A DNA stretch of 46,713 bases from a virus, in the IMG/VR virus record IMGVR_UViG_3300020446_001785, positions 1-46,713 of that record; one strand, written 5' to 3'. The notes beneath the pieces were generated by a model. The model had not been told where the DNA came from, ran no database searches, and saw only the letters and a list, made by a program, of their open reading frames with translations. Position numbers and translations under genes: made by a program. Below, piece after piece: positions 20,496-29,153 of the stretch; within the stretch, counting starts at the first letter, position 1, and the number at the start of each line of letters is the position of its first letter.

Positions 20496-22004
20496 ATGGC
20501 GTATACTATTAACAAATTTGATACAAGTCAACTTGCTGTAGTTGAGGATGGCACTATTGACCAAACTACTGATATTAAACTTGTAGGAAAAAATTATGCT
20601 GGTTATGGAGAAATACAAAACGAAAATTTTGTATTTTTGCTAGAAAATTTTGCAGGTGCTAATCAGCCACCAAAACCAGTAAGCGGGCAAGTCTGGTTTG
20701 ACACTGCAAACAGTAAATTAAAATTTTATGACGGAACAAAATGGAGGACTACTGGCGGAGCTGAAATAAGTGCAACTAGTCCTGCAGGTTTATCTACAGG
20801 CGACTTTTGGTGGGATACAAACAATGAACAATTATACGCCTATAACGGAACAAGTTTTATCCTAGTAGGACCACAAGGCGCAGGAGATAGTGTTACACAA
20901 TTTCAAAGTAGAACAATTAGAGACAATACAGATACTAATAGAGCAGTAATTGTATCTGTCATAAATGATGAAGTCATTCATGTAATCAGCAGTTTAGAAT
21001 TTACAATAGGCACAGCAGATGCCGCAAGCTATCCAGGATTTGACGTCATTAGGAGAGGGCTTACATTAAAGAATACAATTAACTCTACTGGTGGAGTTAC
21101 AAGTACATCACATAGATTCTTTGGTACTGCGTCTAATTCAGACAAATTAGGAGGTGTAAGTGCATCAAACTTTGTGCAGACAGGCACTGCAACATTTAGT
21201 TCTACAGTTAATTTTAGTGATTTTGGGTTTACAGTAGGCGATTCAAATGATCTTGTAGTAAAAATAGTCAATGATGATAAAGGACTTATAGCAAACGAGC
21301 AAGGACAACAAATTTTCCTTCAAGTACAGGATGGAACTTCAGCTCAAAAAATGCCTTTAAGAATAGAATCAGGAGCGTTACTTCCTGGTTATTCTAATTT
21401 ATCAACATATTCTGGAACAAATGTAACTAATTTAGGTAGTTCATCTCATAGCTTTGGAACTATGTTTGCTACTACTTTTAACGGAACTGCTACAGGATCA
21501 CAAACTTTAGAAGTTTCCGGTACTGGCAGATCTGCAAGCACATCAGCAACGGCGAATACAATAGCAGCCAGAGATAGTTCAGGTGATGTATATGCACAAG
21601 TATTTCATGGTATTGCCACATCAGCTAGATTTGCAGACTTGGCAGAAAAATATACAGCAGACGAAGATTACGAACCAGGCACTGTGCTAATTTTTGGTGG
21701 AGAAAAAGAAGTTACTGAGTCTCCTGGTTTTTGTGATAACAGATTAGCAGGTGTTGTTTCAACTGATCCTGCACATTTAATGAACAGTGAAATAGAAGGT
21801 GTTGCAATAGCACTTAAAGGAAGAGTGCCTTGCAAAGTCGAAGGACCAATCAAAAAAGGCGATATATTAGTAACCGGACCTGTGCCTGGCACAGCCACTG
21901 GTTTAAGAAAAGATAGTGCTAGTCCAAATAGTTTATGTGTAGTCGGTAAAAGTTTAGAAGACTCAGATGACACCGGAATAAGATTGATAGAAATAGCTGT
22001 GTAG
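20496..22004 (+). CDS. Tail fibre-like protein with C-terminal peptidase-G2/chaperone-like domain
   Basis: 502 residues. Residues 1-130 are the shared fibre domain (GKNYAGYGE, FVFLLENFA, GQVWFDT, KFYDGTKW, GDFWWDT, FILVGP). The middle is beta-rich. From about residue 380 the sequence (DLAEKYTADEDYEPGTVL, then GVVSTDPAHLMN, VPCKVEGPIKKGDILV and CVVGKSLED) resembles the peptidase G2 / intramolecular-chaperone domain at the C-terminus of phage fibres and spikes. In that family it trimerises the fibre and may cleave itself off. A catalytic Ser cannot be assigned by eye. A late-type octamer and AGGGG sequence precede the start. Fibre assignment is firm; self-cleavage is unproven. Confidence 0.86.
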   Translation: MAYTINKFDTSQLAVVEDGTIDQTTDIKLVGKNYAGYGEIQNENFVFLLENFAGANQPPKPVSGQVWFDTANSKLKFYDGTKWRTTGGAEISATSPAGLSTGDFWWDTNNEQLYAYNGTSFILVGPQGAGDSVTQFQSRTIRDNTDTNRAVIVSVINDEVIHVISSLEFTIGTADAASYPGFDVIRRGLTLKNTINSTGGVTSTSHRFFGTASNSDKLGGVSASNFVQTGTATFSSTVNFSDFGFTVGDSNDLVVKIVNDDKGLIANEQGQQIFLQVQDGTSAQKMPLRIESGALLPGYSNLSTYSGTNVTNLGSSSHSFGTMFATTFNGTATGSQTLEVSGTGRSASTSATANTIAARDSSGDVYAQVFHGIATSARFADLAEKYTADEDYEPGTVLIFGGEKEVTESPGFCDNRLAGVVSTDPAHLMNSEIEGVAIALKGRVPCKVEGPIKKGDILVTGPVPGTATGLRKDSASPNSLCVVGKSLEDSDDTGIRLIEIAV

Positions 22005-22011
22005 ATAAATA
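22004..22011 (+). promoter_or_regulatory. Putative T4-type late promoter octamer
   Basis: GATAAATA overlaps the stop of the third fibre gene (its G is the last base of TAG), 28 bases before ATG 22040. An AAGGA Shine-Dalgarno-like sequence lies between. Confidence 0.5.
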
Positions 22012-22039
22012 GATTAAATACGTATAAAAAGGATTAATA

Positions 22040-22993
22040 ATGGCAACAGTTAATACCGGCGATAGCATTGAAGCAGCTCAATATAACGATTTACAAAGTA
22101 GAATTAATACTATTATGGGTGTAGGATCAGGGCAAAACGGTTACGGACAAACTTTAGCTAGTGCCCAAGTGCTTACAGGTAATACTGTAACTGCCGCACA
22201 AATGGATAATTTGCGTACAGATATTAATAAAGCAAATAACCACCAAGCAGGATCTGACGCGAATATTGGTAACATTGCAGTTGGACAAATTATAGGTGCA
22301 AATGCTTCTGGCACAGATGTAAGCAGTTTAAGTCTTTCAACACATGGTTATAACGATTATGATGCCGCTGTAACATTAATAACAACAAATAAATTTTTAA
22401 TTGATTCTGGACAAGGTACATTAACTTCTATAGATAGTTCAAGTAGGCCAACAAGTTGGTCAAACGAAGTACAACATGTATTTACTGTAGATTTTGGGTC
22501 AGCAAATAACGCTAGATTTTATTTTAATACAGGTAGTGATTTTAGAATGAGCTTGGCTATTACAGGACAAAGCGGATCAAAAAGTAACACTTGGGCGACA
22601 ATATTATCAACTATGGGTACAGTTACATTCAATTACAATACAACTACTCAGTCTGGTTCTGGAGGCACAAGTGCAGGTTTAGGTTGGTATAATATGACTA
22701 CTTCATACCAGCAAATCTTTACTCAAGGCGTAGGTTCTGGTGTCTATTCTGAAAATAATGTCAAAATAAATGCAAGAAAAAATTCTGCATCTTCCACTCT
22801 ACAGTTTCAAATAAGAATAATTGATGCAGACGTAGGAGATCAACAGCCTGGTTATTTGCCAGGTCCAGGTATAGATGAAAGTGTAAACGGTACTATATCA
22901 TCTTCTGTACAGTCATTTAGAGCTACAGGCTCTAATGTAAGTGTAAGTATTCCTAGCACTACTACTAACACTGAATTGACAGCAGGATCATAA
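22040..22993 (+). CDS. Phage structural protein, 317 aa
   Basis: Residues 1-75 contain two related helical-looking units (GDSIEAAQYNDLQSRINTI and NTVTAAQMDNLRTDINKA), a layout often seen in structural proteins of T4-like marine phages. The remainder is Ser/Thr/Gly-rich and beta-prone (HVFTVDFGSANNARFYFNTG, GLGWYNMTTSYQQIF), like a fibre or tail-tip domain. There is no signal peptide or membrane segment. It has its own late-type octamer and an AAGGA site. It ends just before a strong sigma70-type promoter, which marks the boundary between the virion module and the accessory module. The specific role is not recognised. Confidence 0.75.
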   Translation: MATVNTGDSIEAAQYNDLQSRINTIMGVGSGQNGYGQTLASAQVLTGNTVTAAQMDNLRTDINKANNHQAGSDANIGNIAVGQIIGANASGTDVSSLSLSTHGYNDYDAAVTLITTNKFLIDSGQGTLTSIDSSSRPTSWSNEVQHVFTVDFGSANNARFYFNTGSDFRMSLAITGQSGSKSNTWATILSTMGTVTFNYNTTTQSGSGGTSAGLGWYNMTTSYQQIFTQGVGSGVYSENNVKINARKNSASSTLQFQIRIIDADVGDQQPGYLPGPGIDESVNGTISSSVQSFRATGSNVSVSIPSTTTNTELTAGS

Positions 22994-22998
22994 TTTTC

Positions 22999-23027
22999 TT
23001 GACAAAATATTAAATTTGTTGTATAAT
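22999..23027 (+). promoter_or_regulatory. Consensus sigma70-type promoter
   Basis: TTGACA at 22999-23004 and TATAAT at 23022-23027 are separated by exactly 17 bases, a perfect match to the bacterial housekeeping consensus. An AGGAG site at 23041-23045 precedes ATG 23051. It lies in the 57-base gap at the start of the accessory operon, so host polymerase could transcribe this operon early. Confidence 0.88.
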
Positions 23028-23050
23028 TTAACATACGTATAGGAGATAGT

Positions 23051-23386
23051 ATGGATAAAAGACTGCAACAAGCCCTTGACTTTTCTCAATATATGACAAC
23101 ACTTAATAATCAAAAAAGATTATTATGGGAAAAATATCAAGAAAGTTTAATATATTATTATAACGGAGGAAAATTTACAATTACTCCTGAACTAATAGCT
23201 TATTGCAATTCAGCAATAATAGAAAATATTGTATTAATAGATGATAATCAATTACCTATTAAAGTAGAATTACAAAAATTTTTATTTGAAATACGTGTAC
23301 AGTACCAAAAAGCATCATTAGCATATCACGAAGAATATTCCAAATTAAAATCCAAAAGAAGTGTTGAGAAAATTTTAAATGAATAA
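23051..23386 (+). CDS. Conserved small phage protein, 111 aa
   Basis: A 111-residue, mostly helical, charged protein (QQALDFSQYMTTLNNQKRL at residues 6-24; Lys/Glu-rich C-terminus LKSKRSVEKIL). It has no Cys motif, signal peptide or membrane segment. From memory it looks like small hypothetical proteins of T4-like marine phages, but I cannot name a family. It is the first gene behind the consensus promoter and has a strong AGGAG site. It overlaps the next gene by eight bases, so it is probably abundantly made and co-expressed with the glycosyltransferases. Function unknown. Confidence 0.75.
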   Translation: MDKRLQQALDFSQYMTTLNNQKRLLWEKYQESLIYYYNGGKFTITPELIAYCNSAIIENIVLIDDNQLPIKVELQKFLFEIRVQYQKASLAYHEEYSKLKSKRSVEKILNE

Positions 23387-24200
23387 TGGTGTGTTGCTAT
23401 TTGCACATAATAATCATAAAATTGATTATGTCAAACAGGCTGTATTCTGTGCAAAAAAAATAAAAAAACATCTTAAGTTACCTGTAGCTCTTGCAACAGA
23501 CTCAAAAAGCTATTTTGATAAACGTTTTAAGAAATATGGTTATATTGATATTGTAATAGAAAACACTAGCAATACTAATCAAAAACGTACATTCCATAAC
23601 GGTCCACAGTCAGAGTCCTTACCTTGGAATAATCTATCAAGATGTGAGTCTTTGGATATTACTCCATTTGAAAACACTATTGTAATGGATACAGATTTTT
23701 TTGTAGGCAATTCTATCTTATTAAAATGTTTTGAAGATAAAACATTTAAAATTACAAAAAAAATTGTAGATTTAAATCCAAATAGGAGAGATATAACTTT
23801 AGACAGGATAAGCAATACTTCTATAGACATGTATTGGGCAACTGTATTTTATTTCAATAAAAATAAATTTAGTAAGATGTTTTTTGAATTAGTAAAACAT
23901 ATTAAAAAGAATTGGAGTTTTTATAGATTACAATATCAACTTGTAGGAAAAAACTTCCGTAATGATTATGCTTTTACAATAGCACTACATTTATTAGAAT
24001 ATCCCAACACTGATTTACCTTGTAAGATTTTTTTTACAACAGATAAAGATAAATTGTTAGAAATAGATAAAGAAAAATACAAATTACATATTTCAAATAT
24101 GGATAAAGATATTGTTAGTGCAATAGAAAATGTAAACATTCATATTATGAATAAGTTTGATTTATCTACACAGATAGATAGGATTTTACAAAATGAGTAA
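23379..24200 (+). CDS. Putative GT-A-like glycosyltransferase (paralogue 1)
   Basis: 273 residues. The start LLFAHNNHKIDYVKQA parallels the next gene's FVAQNNNTTDYVKQA, so the two are paralogues. The central VMDTDFFV (DTD at 104-106) follows a hydrophobic strand and fits the metal-binding DxD motif of GT-A nucleotide-sugar transferases. The middle (residues 140-200) is helical and rich in aromatic residues. No membrane segment is visible, so it is probably cytoplasmic. It overlaps genes on both sides. In the family the product would transfer a sugar from an activated nucleotide sugar; donor and acceptor are unknown. The fold is inferred from the DxD context and duplication, not from a clear family signature. 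Confidence 0.6.
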   Translation: MNNGVLLFAHNNHKIDYVKQAVFCAKKIKKHLKLPVALATDSKSYFDKRFKKYGYIDIVIENTSNTNQKRTFHNGPQSESLPWNNLSRCESLDITPFENTIVMDTDFFVGNSILLKCFEDKTFKITKKIVDLNPNRRDITLDRISNTSIDMYWATVFYFNKNKFSKMFFELVKHIKKNWSFYRLQYQLVGKNFRNDYAFTIALHLLEYPNTDLPCKIFFTTDKDKLLEIDKEKYKLHISNMDKDIVSAIENVNIHIMNKFDLSTQIDRILQNE

Positions 24201-25014
24201 AGGCTTTTGTTTTGTAGCACAGAATAACAACACAACTGATTATGTAAAACAGGCTTGTGTACTTGCGGTAAGTATTCACAGACATAATAACAATCAATTG
24301 TTAAGTTTAATTACAAATGATAATGTACCGCAAAAATATAAAGTTTTATTTGATAAAATTATTCCTATAGAAAAAGATGATGCAAAAAATGAAGAAATAA
24401 AATTTCAAAATAGGTGTAAAATTTTTGATTTGACGCCTTACAATCAAACTATTGTAATGGATGTAGACATGTTAGTTACACGGAATATTAAGCAATGGTG
24501 GTCTTATTTGAATAATTATGATTTATTTTTTACAAGCAATGTTCTTACTTATAGGAACGAATTAATTACATCTGATTGGCACAGGCAAGTTTTTGTTAAA
24601 AATAATTTACCTAATCTGTATAACGGATTCTGGTTTTTTAAAAAAAATAAAAAAGCTAAACAATATTTTGTCCTTTTAAAAATAATAACTGAACACTGGA
24701 AAATATTTTTTGACAAATATCTGCCTAACAAAAAACAAAATTTTTACAGTGTTGATGTTGCCAGTGCTATCGCTTGTAAGATTTTAGGTATAGAAAATGA
24801 AGTCACAGATCCAAACAGTTTTATTACATTTGTTCATATGAAACCTAAATTACAAAACTGGTTAGAATCTCCCAATCTATGGACTAATAAAATATCCTAC
24901 TCTGTAAATAAGCAAGGAGAATTACTTTGTGAAAATATTATACAAAAAAATATATTTCATTATGTTGAAAAAGAATTTCTTACAGAGGAAATCGTAAAAG
25001 GATTAGAAACATGA
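24193..25014 (+). CDS. Putative GT-A-like glycosyltransferase (paralogue 2)
   Basis: 273 residues, the same length as its upstream neighbour and with the same opening (NNNTTDYVKQA). The TIVMDVDMLV segment has DVD at 90-92, placed like the DTD of paralogue 1. A later YNGFWFFKKNKKA stretch matches the usual GT8-like 'fNsGvf.f' region, which strengthens the glycosyltransferase reading. Its start overlaps the previous stop by eight bases and its stop overlaps the next start (ATGA), so all are translated from one message. The pair probably arose by tandem duplication and then diverged, perhaps adding successive sugars. Substrate unknown. Confidence 0.65.
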   Translation: MSKGFCFVAQNNNTTDYVKQACVLAVSIHRHNNNQLLSLITNDNVPQKYKVLFDKIIPIEKDDAKNEEIKFQNRCKIFDLTPYNQTIVMDVDMLVTRNIKQWWSYLNNYDLFFTSNVLTYRNELITSDWHRQVFVKNNLPNLYNGFWFFKKNKKAKQYFVLLKIITEHWKIFFDKYLPNKKQNFYSVDVASAIACKILGIENEVTDPNSFITFVHMKPKLQNWLESPNLWTNKISYSVNKQGELLCENIIQKNIFHYVEKEFLTEEIVKGLET

Positions 25015-25565
25015 GTTTCGTAGAATTTAATGAAACAACAGGAGAAATAATTAGTGTTGGTAATATGTTTGAAAAAGATAAATTATGTATTCCAATAGAC
25101 CCTAAAATTGCAAAAGCACTTATTTCAGGTACAGAACAATCAATAAATTGGCGGGTAGTACCAGATAAAAAAGAATCACAAAAATATAAAATTATAAAAA
25201 TAGAAAAAAATGTAAACGAAGAATTTATAAGCACAAGTATATTTCCTATTGAAAGATTGCCTGCTCATCATAAGGAAAAAAATATTTTTCAAATTATACA
25301 AAAAGAAAATGTTTGGCAAGGCAAAGCAATTTTAGATAATGATAAAAAAACTTTCTATACATCTCGTGAGGGATATTTTGGACATCAAAAAATTTTTTAT
25401 ATTACAGAAAGAAATGACAAAAGAAGATTTCTAGAAAGTTTTTCTTTGGATTTTGAAAACTTTTTCAGCCAACAGCAATTTCAAATAGATTGTAACATTG
25501 ATACACCGTGTGATATATATGTAGCTTCTGGCAATGATAAGTTTGTACATGTGAGTGATATATGA
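25011..25565 (+). CDS. Unknown protein, 184 aa, between glycosyltransferase genes
   Basis: I do not recognise this protein. It opens with FVEFNETTGEIISVGN, a beta-hairpin-like start reminiscent of fibre-associated proteins, and continues as alternating strands with many Lys/Glu (KYKIIKIEKNV, KKTFYTSREGYF). Its end (CNIDTPCDIYVASGNDKFVHV) has two Cys six residues apart. There is no signal peptide or membrane segment. It overlaps both neighbours by four bases (ATGA), so stoichiometric co-translation with the glycosyltransferases is likely. It could be a small structural acceptor or an accessory subunit; neither is supported beyond context. Confidence 0.65.
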   Translation: MSFVEFNETTGEIISVGNMFEKDKLCIPIDPKIAKALISGTEQSINWRVVPDKKESQKYKIIKIEKNVNEEFISTSIFPIERLPAHHKEKNIFQIIQKENVWQGKAILDNDKKTFYTSREGYFGHQKIFYITERNDKRRFLESFSLDFENFFSQQQFQIDCNIDTPCDIYVASGNDKFVHVSDI

Positions 25566-27154
25566 TTATAAATGTACCAGACTGTGACGTCATTTATTTA
25601 AGTTATGACGAACCTAACGCAGAAAAAAATTATGCAGATCTGTTGACAAAGGTGCCTTGGGCAAAAAGAGTACACGGAGTTGACGGAAGTGATAAGGCTC
25701 ACAAAGCCTGTGCAAAAATTTCTGATAGCCAAAGATTTATAACTGTAGACGGAGATAATATAGTTAAACCAGAATTTATAAATCAAAGTGTAACCTTTGT
25801 ACCTGGAACGGATTTAACTAAAAAAGTTATTAGTTGGGCAGGATATAATAACATAAACGGTTTAATGTATGGCAATGGCGGTATAAAGTGTTGGGATAAA
25901 AATGCAGTATTAGACATGAAGACTCATGAAAATGCTGATCTAAATAACGTAAAAGCACAAGTAGATTTTTGTTGGGATTTAGACTATGTACAATTAAACG
26001 ATTGTATGAGTTTAGTTGAAAATAATTATACTCCTCAACAAGCATGGAGAGCAGGTTTTAGAGAGGGAGTAAAAATGTGTTTGATAGAAGGAGATAAACC
26101 TTCTATAAAAGATATCAAGGAAATACATTGGAAAAATTTGAAAAGATTATATGTTTGGTGTATGGTAGGTGCAGATGTAAATAATGGTATTTGGGCAATA
26201 TATGGCGCAAGAGAAGGATTTTACAAAACCTTGTGTACTAATTGGGACTATGTAAATGTAAGAGATTTTAAATATCTTAATTCTTATTGGCAAGATAAAG
26301 TTAATATGACAGAAAAAGATGTCGAACATAATATATGTACCCTAGGTCAACAACTTAAAGATGAATTAGAAATACCAATAGATATATTGCCTTATAATAG
26401 TGGACAAAGTATATTCTTCAAACAAATGTATACTAATTCTACTAGGCCTAAACATAGTAGTCTAGCAGAAACTAAAAAAGAACACTATGATGTAATTATG
26501 ATTTCATATGGAGAACAAAATAGCAATATAAATTACAATATCTTAAAACAAAAATGTCCGAATGCTAAAAGAATACACGGAGTTAAAGGTATAGCAAATG
26601 CTCATATAGCGGCTGCTGAAATATGTGATACGGACATGATGTGGATTGTTGACGGTGATGCAGAGATAGTAGATAGCTTTAACTTTAACTATGTCGTTCC
26701 TGATAGTGATAAAAATGCTGTACATGTATGGAGAAGTAGAAATCCAATTAATGATTTAGAATATGGTTATGGAGGTGTAAAATTGCTACCAACTCAATTA
26801 ACTAAAAACGTGGATACTAATAGAGTAGATGTTAATACCAGCATAAGCACAAATTTTAAAGTTATGAAAGAATTAAGTTGTTATACAAAATTTAACACAG
26901 GACCGTTTGAAGCATGGAAAAGTGCATTTAGGGAGTGTGCAAAATTAGCTAGTAAGGTTATTGATAGACAGAAGGAGGATGAAACAAATGCAAGACTTAA
27001 AACTTGGACAACCGTGGGACACGATAGATTATATGGCAAATACGCTTTGGCAGGTGCTGCCGCTGGTATGGAGTTTGGCCTTTCTAGGAGGAATGATCTG
27101 GGGTTAATAAACAATTTTGATTGGCTAAAGGAAAAGTTTGATGAGCAAAATTGA
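25562..27154 (+). CDS. Duplicated two-domain glycosyltransferase-like protein
   Basis: 530 residues made of two homologous halves. Half one (residues 8-300) has DVIYLSYDEPNAEKNY, AKRVHGVDGSDKAHKAC and TVDGDNIV (DGD at 63-65). Half two (308-530) has DVIMISYGEQNSNINY, AKRIHGVKGIANAHIAA and IVDGDAEIV (DGD at 364-366). Both DGD motifs end a strand, as the DxD metal site of GT-A transferases does, and the HGV.G...AH signature is repeated. Both copies keep the motif, so both may be active. It follows the previous gene by an ATGA overlap. A plausible role is a bifunctional sugar transferase for a phage-made glycan. The family resembles hypothetical glycosyltransferases of marine phages; substrate unknown. 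Confidence 0.68.
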   Translation: MIINVPDCDVIYLSYDEPNAEKNYADLLTKVPWAKRVHGVDGSDKAHKACAKISDSQRFITVDGDNIVKPEFINQSVTFVPGTDLTKKVISWAGYNNINGLMYGNGGIKCWDKNAVLDMKTHENADLNNVKAQVDFCWDLDYVQLNDCMSLVENNYTPQQAWRAGFREGVKMCLIEGDKPSIKDIKEIHWKNLKRLYVWCMVGADVNNGIWAIYGAREGFYKTLCTNWDYVNVRDFKYLNSYWQDKVNMTEKDVEHNICTLGQQLKDELEIPIDILPYNSGQSIFFKQMYTNSTRPKHSSLAETKKEHYDVIMISYGEQNSNINYNILKQKCPNAKRIHGVKGIANAHIAAAEICDTDMMWIVDGDAEIVDSFNFNYVVPDSDKNAVHVWRSRNPINDLEYGYGGVKLLPTQLTKNVDTNRVDVNTSISTNFKVMKELSCYTKFNTGPFEAWKSAFRECAKLASKVIDRQKEDETNARLKTWTTVGHDRLYGKYALAGAAAGMEFGLSRRNDLGLINNFDWLKEKFDEQN

Positions 27155-27977
27155 ATCTACACTTGATTGGGTAAGAGGATTATCTGCATATTTTGAATTT
27201 TGTAAAGATCACAAAGCAAAAATGTTTGTTGATTTTTTGGAACAAAGCATGTATGCTAACCATCCTGTGATTGATAATACAAATCATTCTGGAATGATTG
27301 AATTTATTAGCATACTTAGAAAATTTGCTCCTAACGAAATATTTGATATTTTTCACAAATACTATAGGCTTGGTTATGATCCTAAAGCGTTACAAGATGC
27401 TTTTAGTAAAGGACAGGTACTGAGTAAAATTTGGCTTGTTAAAGAACTAAGCAAAATACAAAAAGACTTTGACATGGTCCACATACATGCAGGATGGTTT
27501 GGACAATTAAGATTGTATTTTGATATTGCAGAAATAGTTTATAAAAACATACGAATATTTGATATTGACAAAAAAGCCAATGAAGTAAGTGATAAAGTTT
27601 TTAACAATATGCTAATAGAAAATTATCATGTAAAATCATCTATTGCAGACGTTAATAATTTGTCAACATTGTATAGAACAGGATTTGAATATCCTATTAC
27701 AGACACAAAAAATGAAAAGACAGAAGCTGATTTAATTATTAACACAAGTTCAGAACATTTTAGTGAAAATTGGTTTCTAAAATATAGGCAAAAGCCACAA
27801 TCAACAGAGCCAATTTTTGTAATACAAACTAACAACCTTCATGCTATTCCAGAACACGTAAATACAATACATAATTTAGATGAAATGAACAAAAAATATC
27901 CTATGAGTAAAGTTTACTATAGCGGTGAATTAGAGTTGCAAGGATATTCAAGGTATATGCTTATTGGTAGAATATAA
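27141..27977 (+). CDS. Putative class I SAM-dependent methyltransferase
   Basis: 278 residues from ATG 27141, preferred over the in-frame TTG at 27138 because an AAAGGA site lies about 10 bases before it. The first 100 residues are helical. Then comes a Rossmann-like pattern: MVHIHAGWFGQL (about 112-123) as the SAM loop, IRIFDID (137-143) with acidic residues ending strand 2, and ADLIINTSSEHF (196-207) as strand 4. This fits a class I methyltransferase, although the usual GxGxG loop is replaced by HAGWFGQ. The start overlaps the preceding gene by 14 bases and the stop overlaps the next ATG (TAATG). Substrate unknown; context suggests a sugar or small-molecule intermediate. Confidence 0.55.
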   Translation: MSKIESTLDWVRGLSAYFEFCKDHKAKMFVDFLEQSMYANHPVIDNTNHSGMIEFISILRKFAPNEIFDIFHKYYRLGYDPKALQDAFSKGQVLSKIWLVKELSKIQKDFDMVHIHAGWFGQLRLYFDIAEIVYKNIRIFDIDKKANEVSDKVFNNMLIENYHVKSSIADVNNLSTLYRTGFEYPITDTKNEKTEADLIINTSSEHFSENWFLKYRQKPQSTEPIFVIQTNNLHAIPEHVNTIHNLDEMNKKYPMSKVYYSGELELQGYSRYMLIGRI

Positions 27978-28198
27978 TGCAGGACGAACTTGATTTAAGA
28001 AGTTTGCAATTAGAAAGTGCTAGAGCACTACAAACAATGCAAGCAACCAATAATAATATACATCAATTTAATAAAAAAGCACATCATAATAGTCAGGACT
28101 GGTACAAAGCTGTGATTGAATGGTATGTAAATACATACGGAGATTTACCTAGTCGTGTAGGTCCCGGAAAAGAAGTAAAGTTGATATTAGACAAATGA
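27977..28198 (+). CDS. Small unknown protein, 73 aa, coupled to radical SAM gene
   Basis: A 73-residue protein with an amphipathic helical first half (LDLRSLQLESARALQTMQ), a polar Asn/His-rich linker, and a WYKAVIEWYVNTYGDLPSR segment followed by GPGKEV. It has no Cys and no membrane segment. It starts inside the previous stop and its own stop overlaps the start of the radical SAM gene (ATGA at 28195-28198). Position immediately before an rSAM enzyme makes an accessory subunit, chaperone or modified peptide conceivable. Nothing in the sequence proves any of these, and I do not recognise the family. Confidence 0.65.
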   Translation: MQDELDLRSLQLESARALQTMQATNNNIHQFNKKAHHNSQDWYKAVIEWYVNTYGDLPSRVGPGKEVKLILDK

Positions 28199-29142
28199 GT
28201 GATTTTGAATTAACAAAACTGCAAACAAATGTACCTTTTAAATCAATGACTTGGGTAGCCCATACATTTTGTAATTATAGTTGTGACTATTGTATTCCGG
28301 ATTTCTATGACGGAACATATAGATGGTTAAAAGATTACTCTCCTATATTAAAATTAATAAAAGAATTTAGGCAAGATAAGCCTTTGCGATTTGACATGAT
28401 GGGAGGTGAACCAACATTATGGCCAAAGTTTAAGGATTTTTGTACAGAGCTTAATGAAACAGGGGATAAAACTCTTATCACATATACAACTAATGGAAGT
28501 AGGACTATTAACTGGTGGAAAAGATACGATGCTCCTACATCAGAGGTAGGTATTACTTATCACCCTATTAGCGGCGCTGATATAAATCATATAATAGAAG
28601 TGGTAAAAATTTTATCAGACAAAGGTTATCGTGTAGTAATATGGCTTATGATGTTGCCTGTGCATTTCAAACATACTAAGAAAGTTTTTAAAAAAATTAA
28701 GAAGGATAAATTAAACTGCATTGCTATACCAAAATTAGTTTCTAATTGGCGTGATAGTAGTGGAGATTTACTATCTGGATACACTGAGGAGATGTTACAA
28801 TTTTGTAAAAAAAACAAATACAATAATTTAATATACCCAAAGCAGGAGGCTAAATTTTCACATAACTTATTGGGCTATGATCAATTCAATCATGAAAGGC
28901 AAGTTAATGTTCGAGAGCTTATAAGTACAAGGAAGAATTCATTTCGAGATTGGATGTGTGCAACCGGTATAGACTATATTGCACTGGAGGCAAACGGAGA
29001 TATATATGGTAGCCAATGTAAACATCATGGACTTTTAGGAAACATAAAAACAGGTTATATCTTACCCAAAGCTCCCCAAATTTGTCGAAGATCATATTGT
29101 AATTGTGGTAGTGATATAGAAATATACAAATATATAAAATAA
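28195..29142 (+). CDS. Radical SAM enzyme with C-terminal Cys-rich (SPASM-like) tail
   Basis: 315 residues. C26-x3-C30-x2-C33 (HTFCNYSCDYC) binds the SAM-ligating 4Fe-4S cluster and MMGGEPT (GGEP 70-73) is the SAM amino-group motif. TYTTNGSR is the usual strand-3 segment. The C-terminus (WMCATG, YGSQCKHHGLLGNI, then CRRSYCNC) carries further Cys, as in SPASM or twitch domains that hold auxiliary clusters. The same C-terminal pattern recurs in the rSAM gene at 43351, so the two are relatives. It is cytoplasmic and expected to generate a 5'-deoxyadenosyl radical. It is translationally coupled to the 73-residue gene upstream. The reaction is unknown. Confidence 0.88.
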   Translation: MSDFELTKLQTNVPFKSMTWVAHTFCNYSCDYCIPDFYDGTYRWLKDYSPILKLIKEFRQDKPLRFDMMGGEPTLWPKFKDFCTELNETGDKTLITYTTNGSRTINWWKRYDAPTSEVGITYHPISGADINHIIEVVKILSDKGYRVVIWLMMLPVHFKHTKKVFKKIKKDKLNCIAIPKLVSNWRDSSGDLLSGYTEEMLQFCKKNKYNNLIYPKQEAKFSHNLLGYDQFNHERQVNVRELISTRKNSFRDWMCATGIDYIALEANGDIYGSQCKHHGLLGNIKTGYILPKAPQICRRSYCNCGSDIEIYKYIK

Positions 29143-29153
29143 GAGAAAAAGAT

